Numbered from the stretch's first letter, positions 34,573-47,250 are shown. The stretch: DNA of 64,000 nt from Cyprinodon diabolis (GCA_030533445.1 CM060068.1:33686510-33750509); one strand, 5' to 3'. The notes: a model not told the origin generated them from the letters alone. A program made the numbers and translations.

Positions 34573-35690
34573 TTGTAATGTAAAGATCACTTTAGCAACT
34601 GTCTTCAAAGAGATTTCATCGTGTCTTTTTTTTTTTTTTTATGTTAATTAAGTACTTTTTTTGCTGTGTGGCTTTATTTAAGACTAGATTTAAGAAGTTT
34701 TTCTATTTTCCTGTTCTATTACAGCAAACTACTTCGCTTTGGAGGGCACACACACACAGTTTGGTCTTTTTAATAACATTACCAATAGCCATCTTTAATC
34801 CTATATCTATACATTTTCCTCTCATTGATATAATGCAAGTGTAGAATTAACATTACTGTTCTCTTTCAAATATTGTGGAAAAAGTATGTGTCTGAATTAT
34901 CAAACATTTGGTTTTCTGGTACAATTTAAGAAAAGCAACAGCTGTTTAATTGATCTCTTAAAAAGTTTTTAAGAGGCATCTAAGAAAAAGCGTTTTTTAA
35001 TGTAACCTTTTTTAAGCATTTACAGGATATATTAAAAATAAAAATATTGTAATTTTTTTTGAAAACCAAGTTTATTTTATGTCATAGAAGATTATTTAGT
35101 GGATTTTCATCTGTATTTTTTAAAGATATATAATATTTGAAACCCTCTATAAGAGAAATGCAACTTAAATTTAGGGCCGTAAAACATTTAAATATAGGCA
35201 ATATTTTTAGGAAAGGAGTAAGTGTTTAAGAATCTATGTGCAACTACCTCCTTTTTCCAGTTAAATATTAATCACTGTTTAGAGATAAAAACAGGAGCTA
35301 TCATATCTCATATTATTGAGGGCCAAACGAGAAAAGGGAGTGTGAGCGTCATGCTGTCTACTGGAGCTGGAGACGGGGGTTCTCACTATCAAAGTATTTG
35401 GCATGCGGTTTAGATAGATAAATACTGGTTATCTACAGCTATCTTCTTTTATCAGACTTTACAATACCTGTCCAAGGTGCTGATAAACACAGGTTTCTCA
35501 GTATTTGATTTCTGACTTCACTGTGCCTTTAGTAGGCATGGTCTAAATCTGCCTGTCCCTTGTGTAGGACCTTGGATTATGCTTGTGTGACCCCCCATAC
35601 ACACACACCCACACACACACACAACAGGAGGTATAAGAGAGAGCTTCCCTCTCGCTAGACAGGAAAACATATAAATGGGTGTGTGTGATC
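34573..35690. other. AT-rich intergenic DNA with a (CA)n tract
   Basis: No gene seen; poly-T at 34626-34640 and CA repeats at about 35600-35624. Confidence 0.45.
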
Positions 35691-35719
35691 TGACATGTGC
35701 GTGTGAGTCTAGTCATCAG

Positions 35720-35935
35720 AGATAAGCAGGCCAGGGCCAGGCGGGGATAAATTCAGGATGGAGCCTTCCTCCACACACGTCCAAGCTGGCTGTAACAACT
35801 GCTTGAGCCGACCGGATGGTCCGTCAGCCGTCTGCTCGTTAAGCCTGGTTCCCTCCAGGAGAGATTTTAACTCCAGCTAATTAACGTAATTAATTGGCTC
35901 TCATTAGCTTAATGAAGCTGCAGGTTAACACACAG
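35720..35935. promoter_or_regulatory. Candidate conserved regulatory element, homeodomain-motif rich
   Basis: A GC-balanced island in AT-rich DNA. Between 35876 and 35920 it packs GCTAATTAACGTAATTAATT, CTCATTAGCTTAATGAAGC: five or six TAAT/ATTA cores in 45 bp, next to the even-composition segment 35760-35870. This is the look of an enhancer bound by homeodomain proteins. No comparison with other species was possible, so this is inference from composition and motif density. Confidence 0.35.
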
Positions 35936-36009
35936 AGTGAAATCCTTTGTTAGGATCCTGACACAGCTGAAGGGCCTAAAATTTTCACATCACTTTCAAG
36001 ATTCAACAA

Positions 36010-36045
36010 ACAGTAACTATATAACTAACTAACTATATATATAAC

Positions 36046-36079
<34 letters not shown>

Positions 36080-36085
36080 AATCTA
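36010..36085. repeat. (TA)n-rich microsatellite
   Basis: Interrupted TA dinucleotides with ACTA interruptions. Confidence 0.85.
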
Positions 36086-37175
36086 ATTAAATTTATGTAA
36101 ATGCAGAACGGGGGCAACATGTTAGTACTACACTGCATTGTGAGAAGAAATTTAATAATATGATTTTAAAAAATGTTCATATAGCTGATTTATTTATATG
36201 TAATTGTTAGATTTCTGCCAAAATGGGGGCAAAATCTATTTCAATGATTTAATGTATTTTCCGGACAATGTTTTGTCTATCAAATAGGTTCCAGAAAGCC
36301 GCTCTTTGCACCATCTTTAAACTTAACATGCTGACTTACAATCAGTTTGTTTTAGTGTTATTCATGAGGACTCAGAGCAGCAGAGTCAGAGGTCACAATG
36401 AATGCCAGTGAAAAATCAGCAGTACTGATCCTGTGAAGCTTCAGATACATTTTAGTCATTCTTAAGTGATAAATGCAGATAGCACTTGAGCTTCCGCACC
36501 TTCATTATCTATACCTGACTGTGGGGAGAGACAGGAAGATAGGAGGAAACCTCTAAATCTTCTGATCATTTCATGAAAAAAACAACCCTCCCATACAGAT
36601 TTTGTTTTATTTTCCTTGTCATGCTTAATTTTTTCAGGTTATCACACAAATAAATGTCAGTTAATGCTAACCTGAGCAAAAAAAAACAAAACAAAAAAAA
36701 ACACTTTTTGTCTTAACAGAGTTGAAAAGTAATGGCAAATTTTTCACTCCACTGAACTTCAGTCAGAAACATTATTCACAAATAGGCAAAATAAGAAAAA
36801 GCTGTGAAATTCCCAGAAATGGTTGCTATACTGAAGTACTCCAAGAGCATATCTATAAGTCAAATTAGATATCACAAACAGTCCAGAAAAAAAACAAACA
36901 TCTAAAGCACTTGATCCCTGACTTGACTCAGTTAAGGTCAAAGTTCATGATGCATCACAGGAAAAGAACGTAAACACAAAGGCTTGTCTCTCATTTACCA
37001 GAAAGGTATTTTGTTGATCCCAAACACCTTTAGGTAAATAGTTTTGGGACAGATGAGAAAGTTATGAAAGTATACCTGTATCTAGCTATAACTGGTTAAA
37101 GTTGCTTGTTTTCTGAGCCAAAACAAGTATTTTTTGGGCTACTCTATAAAGCCTGTAACTCAACGCTAATTCAGA
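36086..37175. other. AT-rich intergenic DNA
   Basis: No gene or clear element. Confidence 0.4.
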
Positions 37176-37179
37176 CATT

Positions 37180-37310
37180 TTGAATTGAAAAAGCTTCCTG
37201 GATGGGAAGCAAAACATCTTCAATCTTGGAAAACAAAGTCCAGTTGATTGTTTTGTAACTTTTTTTGGAATGACTATGACCTGGATGACTGAGAATCTTC
37301 ACCAGGAGCT
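37180..37310 (+). repeat. Dispersed repeat fragment ending CCTGGATGACTGAGAATC
   Basis: GGATGGGAAGCAAAACATCT, AAGTCCAGTTGATTGTTTTG and CCTGGATGACTGAGAATCTT are the linked strings of a common fish retroelement end. Which retroelement it belongs to I cannot tell from this piece. Confidence 0.5.
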
Positions 37311-39815
37311 ATAACTAGGGGTTTAGAAAAAGGACAACAGTAAATAAGTAGTAAAATATTGTGGTGTGATGTTCTAGGGTTGTAGCCTCTGTATCTGGCC
37401 AAAGTACTAATTAGACCCTCATAGATTATGCTGCAGAACTTTGATCTAAGCATTCCTAAAAGCTCAAGATAAGTGCACTCATCTCTTATAGTAATTTAGC
37501 ATTTTTTAAATGTAGAAAAATGTGTCTCATTGTGTTGTATCTGTTATTGAAGTAGGAAACGAAATAAACTTCCTTTAAAATGCTACATAGCAATGTTCTA
37601 AGCACATGCATCCAGTGTAATACAATAATGTTTGTTTTTACTGTTTAATAAATGTTTTAGCTTTCTCTTTAATGTAATGGATTCCTCTGGCTTTATTATT
37701 ACGTATGTCGTAGCTGGTGCTCAAATTGGGACATTTTCAGTAACTCCATTCAGAAGCTCCAAACCTTGGTTCCAGGCCCACTAAAGGGTTGTCAGAGGTA
37801 TCTGTTTAGTTGTGAAGCCAATAATGGCAACAAAAAGGAGAAAAACAACTTTGCTGTGCACAATCCTTTAAGACTGCTCAATTTCTGATTTTTTATTTTA
37901 TGAAAACTATTAAATATCAGGTGGCTTTTATTATGTTAAGAGGGCACAATGAGACTATTTAGCAGAAGTTTATAATACTAACACTAAACTTTCTATTCAA
38001 AAGGATTAACACTTGAAATTCCTCCTAAATGTGGTGGATGTCAAGATCTCAATGGTACTGAAAACATCAAGACTGCAGCTTGGGAATATTTGACCAGCAC
38101 CAGAGCTGAAGCTGCAGCTTCTAACACATCTAACAAACACATAGCCATCAGAGGTATGTTTACAAGTTGATGTAAATCCATCCCAAATCATACTATGCGC
38201 TGCACTGAATGACCCCCAGCAGGAAGAGCAACTGTGCGCAGGAGGTCCGCTTCCTGGCAAACACAATGGCTGTTGTTCCAGACAGGATGGGACATCATCA
38301 CCAAGGACTCTGGACTGGGGAGAGCTTTACTCTGCTTTGCCTTTGGGAGAATGGAGAAACCATATCTGTCCATATGCCCTTCGATCAGTCAGCTGTTGTA
38401 GTCAGTGTCAAAGACCAACCTCTGAAGCAGAGTCCTATGTCAGTTACGTTGACTGAGGTTAATAAGTCATAATTTATGATTTCAGGATTTAGAATTTTAC
38501 TAAATCACAATCTATATCTGATGCAGGACATCAAACTGAATTTGCTCATGAAATCTGGTAACCTCTTGGTCGGCAATGTGTGTCAACCAGCCTGCATTTA
38601 GTTTCTATGGTAACCTCCAGTTGTAGTTGCTGATGGGAGGTGGAAGTCTGCATTACTTCCATTCTTATTTAACTTTTAACTCAGATTTGCACAACAATAT
38701 AATCATCTGCATTTGCTGCAATTCGACCTCTTGATGGATGTTAGCTGCTAGCTTTGCTAGAATGTAAAGCTACTATAAGAGATGTGGGTATGAAGCTTTT
38801 TCACTACCAGATCCGTTTAAGTAGCATGATCCTAGACATCCCAAATCTGCTGGAGGTTCTGGGAGTCTCCCTGAGATCAATAGTTGTTCATGGAGGCCCG
38901 TGAGTTTGATAAATTATCCGGATTTTAGACTATTCGAGGTGGTGTTTTTTTATGCGAGTGAGAGCATGCAGGCAATACAATAATTTGTGCATCATGTGCG
39001 GATTACAACTACTTTGATTGCGCAGGTACGACATTGCGCACGCGGGGGAGGGCTGGGGTTCAATAAGCATCTCGCTGGAATGAGTTTCTGGAACTTGGGA
39101 TGTCGGTGATCCATCCCATCAGCTCATTTGCACATGCACAACCAGATATATATCCAGGTCGTCCTCGATTTTATTTTGTAAAAAGGACCTAAATTGTGTT
39201 TTCCTTCCTAAAATATAGTAAACATACTAAACTACAAAGTGTTTAAGGTTAATAATGTATTGCCGGATACGGGATCCTACGCTGGATATGGAATCCCATG
39301 CTACTTCCGGGAGCTAACTTTTTCAGTTTTTGATTTAAAATTAAATCTAGTCTTTCTGAGTTTTATTTTTTCCTTTCATGTTAACATTATGGTATATAGT
39401 GCATAACCTAAAGACAGAAAAACTTAAAATGCAGACAAACGTTGTTTAATCATATTTTGTCTAATGATGATGTCAGAGAAGTAGTTAACGGAGAAAATGT
39501 AAAAAGCAACGAAATTCTCTCAGAAAAGTATTAAAACATTTCTTTAAAATGTGTTTTAGCATTCTTTAGTGACCTAAGGATAGAAAAAATTAATTTTAGT
39601 ACCATAATTTAATTCTTTATGACCACCTGGATGGTTGCGCTTTCGTAAATGAACTGATAGGGAGGATTGTGCTTCCGGGCCAAGCTTGTCAAAAACAAAA
39701 ATCTAGCAGTCTTTTACTTGCTTCTGAATCTGGAGAAAATATGTGAAAATGGAATAAAAAAACAAAAAACAGATGTCAAATATCATATCTGTGAAGATTC
39801 TTATTCATGTGTTAT
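37311..39815. other. Intergenic DNA, no gene recognised
   Basis: Short open frames around 38006-38472 on both strands lack recognisable motifs and flanking splice signals. Confidence 0.4.
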
Positions 39816-39820
39816 ATGGT

Positions 39821-39912
39821 CAAGCTTGAAAAGTTCAGTTTAGGCATTGGACGTGTAACGTCTTCTAGAAAACTTCACATCCAGTTTCCTAAACTGAACC
39901 TTCCAAGCTTGG
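39821..39912. repeat. Inverted repeat, 25-bp arms, 42-bp loop
   Basis: CAAGCTTGAAAAGTTCAGTT at 39821 pairs with AACTGAACCTTCCAAGCTTG at 39891, with few mismatches. The loop itself holds the short palindrome GACGTGTAACGTC. Could be the core of a small foldback transposon. Confidence 0.65.
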
Positions 39913-40924
39913 TGTCAAATATGTGCTTGTTGAATGACAATTTAAATTCAATTATTTAGAAATCTCCTATTTACGGATCGACATTAGAGTCTTTGGTTTT
40001 GTGGAGTGTTTGGTCTTAACTCTCAAGTGTTCAGAAGTATGTACAAGTCTAGTGTCTCAGAGATCTCTCTTTGCTCATCCTAACCATAAGAAGATAGAGC
40101 ATAACCCAGGCTGAACTCCAACATAGACACAAAACAGACCCTGGCCCTGACTCCTCACACAATAACTTATCAGTCTGACAGGTATCTTCATTTTGTAAAG
40201 AGATCAGATAAGAAAATACTGGAGAAACTTTTAAGACATGACGGCTAATTATTTTCACATTTAAGGCTTTAAACACTACTCTGTTTTCCATTGAAAGCTG
40301 GCAGTTTTGCTCAACACATCGTTTTTTTTTGGTTGAAACAGAAAGGATAAGTGGAGTATAATGGATTTTCATCATCAGCAAATGTACTAAAACAGGTTAT
40401 AGATATTTTGGTTTTTATCAATAAAATGCTCAACAAATGGACATATTTGCTTCCATGAGCAATTTAACACCTCCTAATTTAGATTTTAGGGGATCAGGCC
40501 CAAAATGTTTTGAAATGATCATCCATAAATTGCATTTTATTAGATGTTTTTTTAAAGCCATTTTTACAAATTGGCCAATTAAATCACTATTCCAAAATCT
40601 GACATTTGTGATCCTTGACCCAGATAAATAATATCTGCTATCAGAAGGATGCCCAGCATAAATTAGGTCTTTATCCATTGTTCATATAACATTTTAAACA
40701 AAACAATACAATTACTTGAAAATAGAGTGTTCAGAATTTAATTGAATTTAAGATGTCCTGATATAACATTTTCATCCCTGATAGGGTAAAGATATTACAG
40801 TTTTGAATATTGACAGATATTTACCAGATATAAACACAAATTATACATATTTTTTTGCTTAATTTGTTGTGTGGAATGTTGGAAAAGGTTTATGTAATAT
40901 CACTTTCCTTAGATAGAAAACTTT

Positions 40925-41036
40925 GAATCAATTTGACTGTATGATCTGGTGAACTGTAAAGTGCATTGAGATGACATGTGCTGGGAATTGGCGCGATATA
41001 AAAAACTGAATTGAATTGAAAACAGAGATAAATCGT
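40925..41036 (+). repeat. LINE 3' tail (GCATTGAGATGACATGTG ... GCGCGATATAAA type)
   Basis: GTAAAGTGCATTGAGATGAC, ATTGGCGCGATATAAAAAAC and the (TGAATTGAAT) ending are typical of a fish non-LTR element tail. Confidence 0.65.
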
Positions 41037-41075
41037 TAACAATAAAAGAAATGAGCACAGCTGAGCCATGCATTA

Positions 41076-41570
41076 TTAAAGATATAGTGGAGGATTTTTG
41101 CAAATTTTTGAAAAGACTCATGCCCTTCACTTAAAAAAAAAATGCACATGCACAACCCTGTACGTACTGCAGAGAGGAAACGCCTATTAAAAGTGTGCAA
41201 GAGCATCCATAAAACCATTTATCCTCATGCACGCTCTGTTTAAAAGTTGCTGTTTGCATCGCTCATACAAGCTTACTTTCCAAAAGATGATTTGCAATTT
41301 TTCAGACTCACCACCGGTAAGTGAAAATGGGGACGAGCACGTAGGACGGCCTTACATAAACATATCACCTGAATGATTGACTACTTATATATATATATAA
41401 AACTGTATATATATATATATATATATAAAACTGTAACTGGAGCGTGTAACAAAAGTAATTTCCCTCTGGGATTATTAAAGTATTTCTGATTCTGTTTCTG
41501 ATTCTGACTTATTTTGATGATCCATTTGGAAAAGAACGTCCTCCACTATACCTTTAAACAGTGGGTTACG
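41076..41570 (+). repeat. MITE, copy 2, with a nested insertion
   Basis: Homologous to 20376-20752. The ends are TTAAAGATATAGTGGAGG and CCTCCACTATACCTTTAA, an imperfect 18-bp inverted repeat, better preserved here than in copy 1. The element is interrupted at about 41388-41512 by a (TA)n stretch and a short retroposon tail, with ACTTAT on both sides of the insert. Confidence 0.8.
41393..41506 (+). repeat. Retroposon tail nested in MITE copy 2
   Basis: (TA)n, then TAACTGGAGCGTGTAACAAA, TTTCCCTCTGGGATTATTAA and TTCTGATTCTG repeats: the 3' end of a widespread fish retroposon. The likely 6-bp duplication ACTTAT flanks it. Confidence 0.7.
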
Positions 41571-43065
41571 TAAACTTTAAACCAAATTATATAAAAGTAG
41601 AGTTTCTATCACATTGCTAAAAAAAAAAGATATCTCAATATATATATATATATTTTTGTCTGAAATTGGACCGATTCTGATGTGAATATTTGATTGGGAA
41701 ATCTCTAATTCTGATCATGCATTTCCATATTCAATCCATATCCCAACAGAATAACAGATATAAACTAATGTGCAAAAATCATGTACCTGGCTATGACGTG
41801 CAAGAGTATTGGGATGAAATGACCTCATGTGGATAGTAAATATGAGCAAATCTGGCAAGAGAGCAAGTAAGCCAGGTACAAGCCATGGCACAAACTAACA
41901 TCATGCAAGAACCTTCTAAATTAATTAGTTTTCTGCAAACAAATTTTAGGACAGCTTATCAACATTTGGGTCTAACAGTGTTTTTTTAGTGTTTTAACAT
42001 GACACAACTATCTCCACGTAAACTGAGTTGCAGATGAAGCCATTTCAGCAATCTCTCTTTAGCTCAGGAGACATTTGACTCCACACAGAAATAAAAACTG
42101 CTGAGGAGTCTGTCTCTTCAGTTGGGACTGTGTGTGTGTGGGATGTATGTCCAAAGGCATCATCTTCAGAAACAGCTTGTGTCGCCTGTGGGACAACGAG
42201 CACGCTCTCCCTTTCATGCACACACACATGCTGTACGAATGCTGCGGGCCTGCTGCTCATTAATGATACAGCATACGGCCTCATGCACAAATACAAACAG
42301 CCATCCAGCTTTTATGAACTTATTAATTATTGTTGTGTTAAAGACGAAGCAGCCTGTCACTGTGAACTCTGACCCAGTTTACTGGACTCAGTTTATTTAT
42401 GTTGAGTTTCACAGTTGGGACTCCTGTGTCGCTCAGAGATCAGAGTTCAGTTCTGTTTACTGTCTTCAGGATTCTCAACTATTCAACGAAGCATAAGCCA
42501 CCACAACAGGCATGTTTTACTCTCACCAGTTTTACTCTCTTTCTCCACAATTCTGTTACAGTTCTGTCTATTTTTGGTCATTTTTTCCATGTTTCCATTC
42601 AGGGTCACATTCAGCCCACTAACAGTAAAGTCCTTGTTGTGCAAGGCTCTGCTTTAGGAACTATTTGCACACACCTAACATTAACAAAACTAGCATTATT
42701 TAAAACTTCATAAGCATGTATTATTTTAAACATCGTACCCCTACTTCAAATATTTTTTATTTTACTTAAAATCTGTATACTTAGATGATCACAGCCTCTT
42801 TGAACAGTAGCCCCAAATAAGACATTCTTGCAGAAGCAACAAAGAATGTTTTATGCTCCTCGGTACGTTAACAGGTATATAAACCCTAGCTATATTCTTC
42901 TTTGATTGTTTCTTGAGAAATGGGGACTTCAAATCACTTGGCTTCCTGACTACAATACCATGTTCCACATAAACGTAAAAAAAAGCAAATAGAATATAGA
43001 GGAGCTTTGCTCTACTATAGGAAAATATGTAAAAAAAAAATAAATAAATAAATAAAAGAAATTTA
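41571..43065. other. Intergenic DNA, no gene recognised
   Basis: A short (TA)n at 41636-41652. Overlapping open frames at 42045-42713 lack recognisable motifs. Confidence 0.4.
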
Positions 43066-43069
43066 GTCC

Positions 43070-43300
43070 AACGTGGTCAGTGTCTCTACTTTTAATGTGT
43101 TGGACCTGGGTTTGAATCTTTGTTGTGTCACGAAAGACACTTGGTGTAAAACGGCCAAGTCTGACTATTAGCGAGTTGGGATGAGTTACCGTGGCGAATA
43201 TTTAGTATGGTCAAACATCTGTATATGGGCAAGGCATAAATCATAGTTTTCAAATTAAATCAGTTGTAGTAGCTTTGTGACCTGTTGCTTTATCCGTCAG
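43070..43300 (+). repeat. Possible tRNA-SINE remnant
   Basis: AACGTGGTCAGTGTCTCTAC and, 30 bp on, GACCTGGGTTTGAATCTTTG: the second fits a pol III B box, the first only poorly an A box. The rest is unknown. Confidence 0.35.
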
Positions 43301-45595
43301 TAGATAGGTATATTGTGACTGTGAAGGGTTGAAGATGGAAAATAAGATCAAATTTCCCTACAGTATAACAACACCGCCACCAGCAGCCTGAAACACTGAT
43401 GAGAGCCTGGATGGATCAACCTGTTCATGCGCTTTAATCATGCTTATGTTGTATCCTGTGTTTTCTTTCCTTAGCCAGGTGGGATTTATCATTGTCTCCT
43501 GCCACTCTGGCCTACCTGTGTCAAGGTTTGGCGTCTCATTTGGATTGTAGTCAATGCATCTTAATTGAGTTGGTGTGGATTTTTTATTGTTCAAACCAGT
43601 TAGACCATTTTCCCTTTGACATCATTTATAGCTCTTACTTGCTTCCTACCATTCTCTTTTTTTTTAAATAAAACTCAGAGATGGTTTTGTGCAAAAAACC
43701 CCATTACTATTGAAACGTTCAGAACAGAATGACATCATAAACCTCGCCACCTTTAAAGTTTTTTCAGGTCCCTTTTTTCCCCATCCCAAGGCTCTGTTTC
43801 AGCTTTAGGAAGTCATCTTCACACAGGTGCAGCTTGATGCATTTAGGCTACTGTGTGACAAATTAAAATAGAAAAAGTTGCTGTTAGTTTTTTTTTTGTT
43901 GCTTTTTTATCACTATTAGAGTGTATTATAAATATTGATTTACATACATATTGAATGAAATCGAAAGAAATTTTAAAAACTAGGTTTTAATTAAGATCTT
44001 TATTGCTCTGTGATCCTCAACAAAGATGTAAACTAGGTATCTCCAAAGACAAAAATATATTTTCATACTGAAATTTTGCAGCTGTAATTCTTGTGGATTC
44101 ATCCACCTGCTATTTTATCCTCAGCTGCTCCTTCTACCATATTAGTAGGTCACAATTTGGCAGTTTTTTTTCCTATACTGACATGCTAACTTGGGCATTC
44201 GGCCAATCCAAGGAAGCTGCCTGGTTTCAGCTACATTAAAGAACCCATTTTGGCCCTAACGAGGCAGCTGCTGGTGTAAGTTTTGGATCAATATATGAGT
44301 AATTTCCGCCGTGAAGTTTCACTTCTCTGTCTCAGTGAACAATTTTCACTTTCAATCTGTTGTATTTTGTTTGGACACTTTAAGTACCACCTGTGTCTGA
44401 TATTCTGACACAACCTAGCCAGCACTGGGTCTGCTGGAGACCAGAGGTATGGCTGCATGTGAACTCCAGATTAAAATCGATGTAACTCGAACTTGCCTCC
44501 AATAAATTGATCAAATCTGAACATTGGTTCGACTTAGTGAAGAACAGTTGTGTAGTTGTGACTGCAAACACAGGCTCACTTACACACACACATACACATT
44601 ACCCACGCACACACACACACACACACACACGCACACATTGAGAGGCCTGATGGAACCAATTAGCAGACGCTATCATGGCCTGGAGACGTCACAAGCTGTT
44701 CACACACCCCCATCCTCCGCTATGCCTGCCAGGGGGTCTGTATGTGTATTTTAGTGTGTGTAGGCGTGTGCGCCACTTCACATGCATCAGTTCTAAAATA
44801 TTTACAGCCCTTCGTGTTTTACAGTTTATATTACTGACCCACATTAATCTGTTGATGTGTGTGTGTTTGCCTGATGTCACGGGTAACTGTTGGGAACCTC
44901 AGTCACAGGAACCTCTCCATTTATGGTCAGAAGCCGGGAGCTTCAGAGTGTAGTGTGTGTACTGTCATGTCAGAAAATTTGACTGTTTTCTGTCTGCCTT
45001 CACACTGCATCACTTCTGTTTCTGCCTTCCATACAAATATTGAGAACAGTGGCCAGTAGTCTCAGTAAATCTACCCTCACTGTGACTTCATCTTCCTTCG
45101 TCTACCTCTTTCTCTAAAAAAGACTAGTTCTTGAGTTGAGAAGTAAAGCGCTGCTGTTTTTTGTTCCCATAGAAATGAAACATGAGTCACTGCTGGAGCA
45201 CATCTCATAGATCCATCTTTGGTACAAATGACTAAGACGTATGGTTCAAATTAAGAATCAAACGTCGCCCTACTAAAGAAAATACTAGAAAGGACGAAAA
45301 CTTTACAAGCATGAATCAGGTCTCATAAGTTTAATTTTTGACATTTACTTTAGTTTTTGGATGTTAACCCATATTATTTTGATTAAATAAAATAAGTTAA
45401 TCTCAATCTCACAAAGTCTTAAAACAAATGTCACAAGATATACTTTTGATGATCAAAACCTAAGGATGTAAAATAAATTTAAGGATTTCTTAGGCTGTGG
45501 ATCATGACCAGAATGTAAGCTTTCTCAATGTATGAATATATCTGGTTTAATAAGATATTTTCTAACAGGCATTCACACAATCCTTATTAAACACA
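43301..45595. other. Intergenic DNA with a (CA)n microsatellite
   Basis: (CA)n at 44582-44636, interrupted. No gene seen. Confidence 0.45.
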
Positions 45596-45599
45596 TGGA

Positions 45600-46325
45600 G
45601 ACAAACTCAAAATAAGGCTTTAATCAAAGCAACGCCTGCAAAAACTTTCCAACAATGCCGAGGTTGGACACAGTAGAGTAATAGCAATAATTGCAGCATA
45701 TGGCTCAACATTATGACCCAAACTCAACTACTTCTTAAACATTAGACTCTAGAGGTCTTTTCAAAACAATACCCGCTGCAAATTTCAAAATAAAGGTCTC
45801 CTATTAACACTTTAATATAGTTTCCTTTTACCCAATAACAGGGAAAAAAGAGTGATTTAAATATTGGAAATGGATTCCATATCACTGCTGGGTCTGACCA
45901 TTTCCTTAGCACCCAACCCTGCTTGACTTTCAAAGTAAGACTCCAGGGACTCTACAAAATAAAAGCCTCTTTATTATACAGACTAATTCACTGCGCCATG
46001 AGGCTCATCATTTTGGCCCTAACTCAACCAGTTTCTTGAAATTAGACTACCATGGTTTTTTCAAAACACACCTGAGTGCACCTTACTAAATAAAGTGCTC
46101 TCATTTCCTCTGTAATAAAGCATAGACTAATCTAATAAGAAAGAGAAAGACAGATTCAACAATTGTAAATGGATTCCATATTTATACAGAGGCTGACCTT
46201 ATGCTAAAGACACAGCCCTGCTAGATCTTCAGAATAAAACAAAAGGTCCTCTTCAAAATAAAAGCCTATACAATATACTCAGCAATTTATTGCAGTATAG
46301 GGATCTTTATCATTACCCCAGCCAT
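45600..46325. repeat. Degenerate tandem repeat of about 300 bp
   Basis: Matching strings recur at a spacing of 300 bp: AACTCAACTACTTCTTAAAC at 45720 and AACTCAACCAGTTTCTTGAA at 46020; ATGGATTCCATAT at 45869 and 46169; AAATAAAAGCCT at 45957 and 46257. Two full copies and parts of a third. They are diverged, with no open frame kept. Confidence 0.7.
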
Positions 46326-46470
46326 GACTAGGCCTGGCAATGCCAGTCACCAGTAGGTGTTGCAACGTCAGCCACCACTAGCTGTTGCGACATCAGTCGC
46401 ATACTCAGTATGGTGATGCCAGTCCCCATTAACCATGAACAAGTATTTGCCACTTGGTATGGTGATATAT

Positions 46471-46574
46471 TAACCTGACAACAGCCAGATGTATGTCTCG
46501 CTCCGCCTAGCTCTACTCACATATGTGAGAGGAGCTAGGCGGAGCGAGACATGCATCTGGCTGTTGTCAGGTTA
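46471..46574. mobile_element. 104-bp near-perfect palindromic element with 9-bp target duplication
   Basis: The two 52-bp arms (left starts TAACCTGACAACAGCCAGAT and continues GTCTCGCTCCGCCTAGCTC) are inverted copies with only three mismatches; the centre is CTCACATATGTGAG. GTGATATAT lies immediately left (46462-46470) and again right (46575-46583). A palindrome bordered by a perfect 9-bp direct repeat is best explained as a small foldback DNA transposon. A 9-bp duplication recalls Mutator-like elements, but no transposase is present to say. Confidence 0.85.
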
Positions 46575-47149
46575 GTGATATATGCCAATGTAAGGTGAAC
46601 CCAATTAACCCCATTAAGCCTTTGTTGCCAGTCCAAATATTATGGACACATACGAATACAAACTAAGTGACAGGGACCTCCAAAATTTTTTGGGGGAATT
46701 TTGTAGTTATCTATACAGTAATGACTGTGTCAATGTTGCAGGACTTAACAGTCCACCTTCACCAAGTGTAGGAGAGGTTTCTCCAAACTATTGTAAAAGT
46801 CCAACATTGTCCCGTATAAATCCTACAAATGAAGATGTTTTTTTATATAGTTTTTCAAAATAGCCCCTATATGCTTTGTTAACTAGTACCTTTGTTTTTA
46901 CCGAACATTAAGCAGACAATAGGCGTTTCGATGGTCTACTAAACATTAGTGGCTCTATATGTTCTTGCCCCAGCCCCTCATGGCCAGTATTCTATGAAAC
47001 AAGAGAATCTTACATTTAAAAAAAAATCTATCACACATATTTTCCCGCTGTTCTCAGGTAATGCAATTTACATGCATAGCAAAGTTTATTAAAGTGGTAA
47101 TCATGGTTTTTCAATAAACTTCTCACAGTTGAGGATATAAAGGATAAAT

Positions 47150-47250
47150 TGGTAAGTGGCGGCAATGGCAGCCCACTGCTCCCCAAGGGGATGGGTTAAA
47201 TGCAGAGAGTGAATTTTTCCGGTGTGAGATTAATAAAGTTCCATTATTAT
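47150..47250 (+). repeat. SINE 3' tail
   Basis: CAGCCCACTGCTCCCCAAGG, GGGATGGGTTAAATGCAGAG and a (TTA)n ending: the same tail family as in the tRNA-Arg blocks and at 59.3 kb. Confidence 0.75.

Noticed and set aside
38006..38472. Overlapping frames of 60-87 codons
   Set aside because: No similarity, no splice sites in agreement, and both strands are equally open.
42045..42713. Cluster of overlapping open frames of 80-124 codons on both strands
   Set aside because: Frames overlap in several phases, are Cys/His-rich because of TGTGTG/CACACA bias, and show no motif or splice context.
43380..43600. Possible transposon end (CACCGCCACCAGCAGCCTG)
   Set aside because: The string recalls a known fish repeat, but the rest does not follow and no partner end was found.
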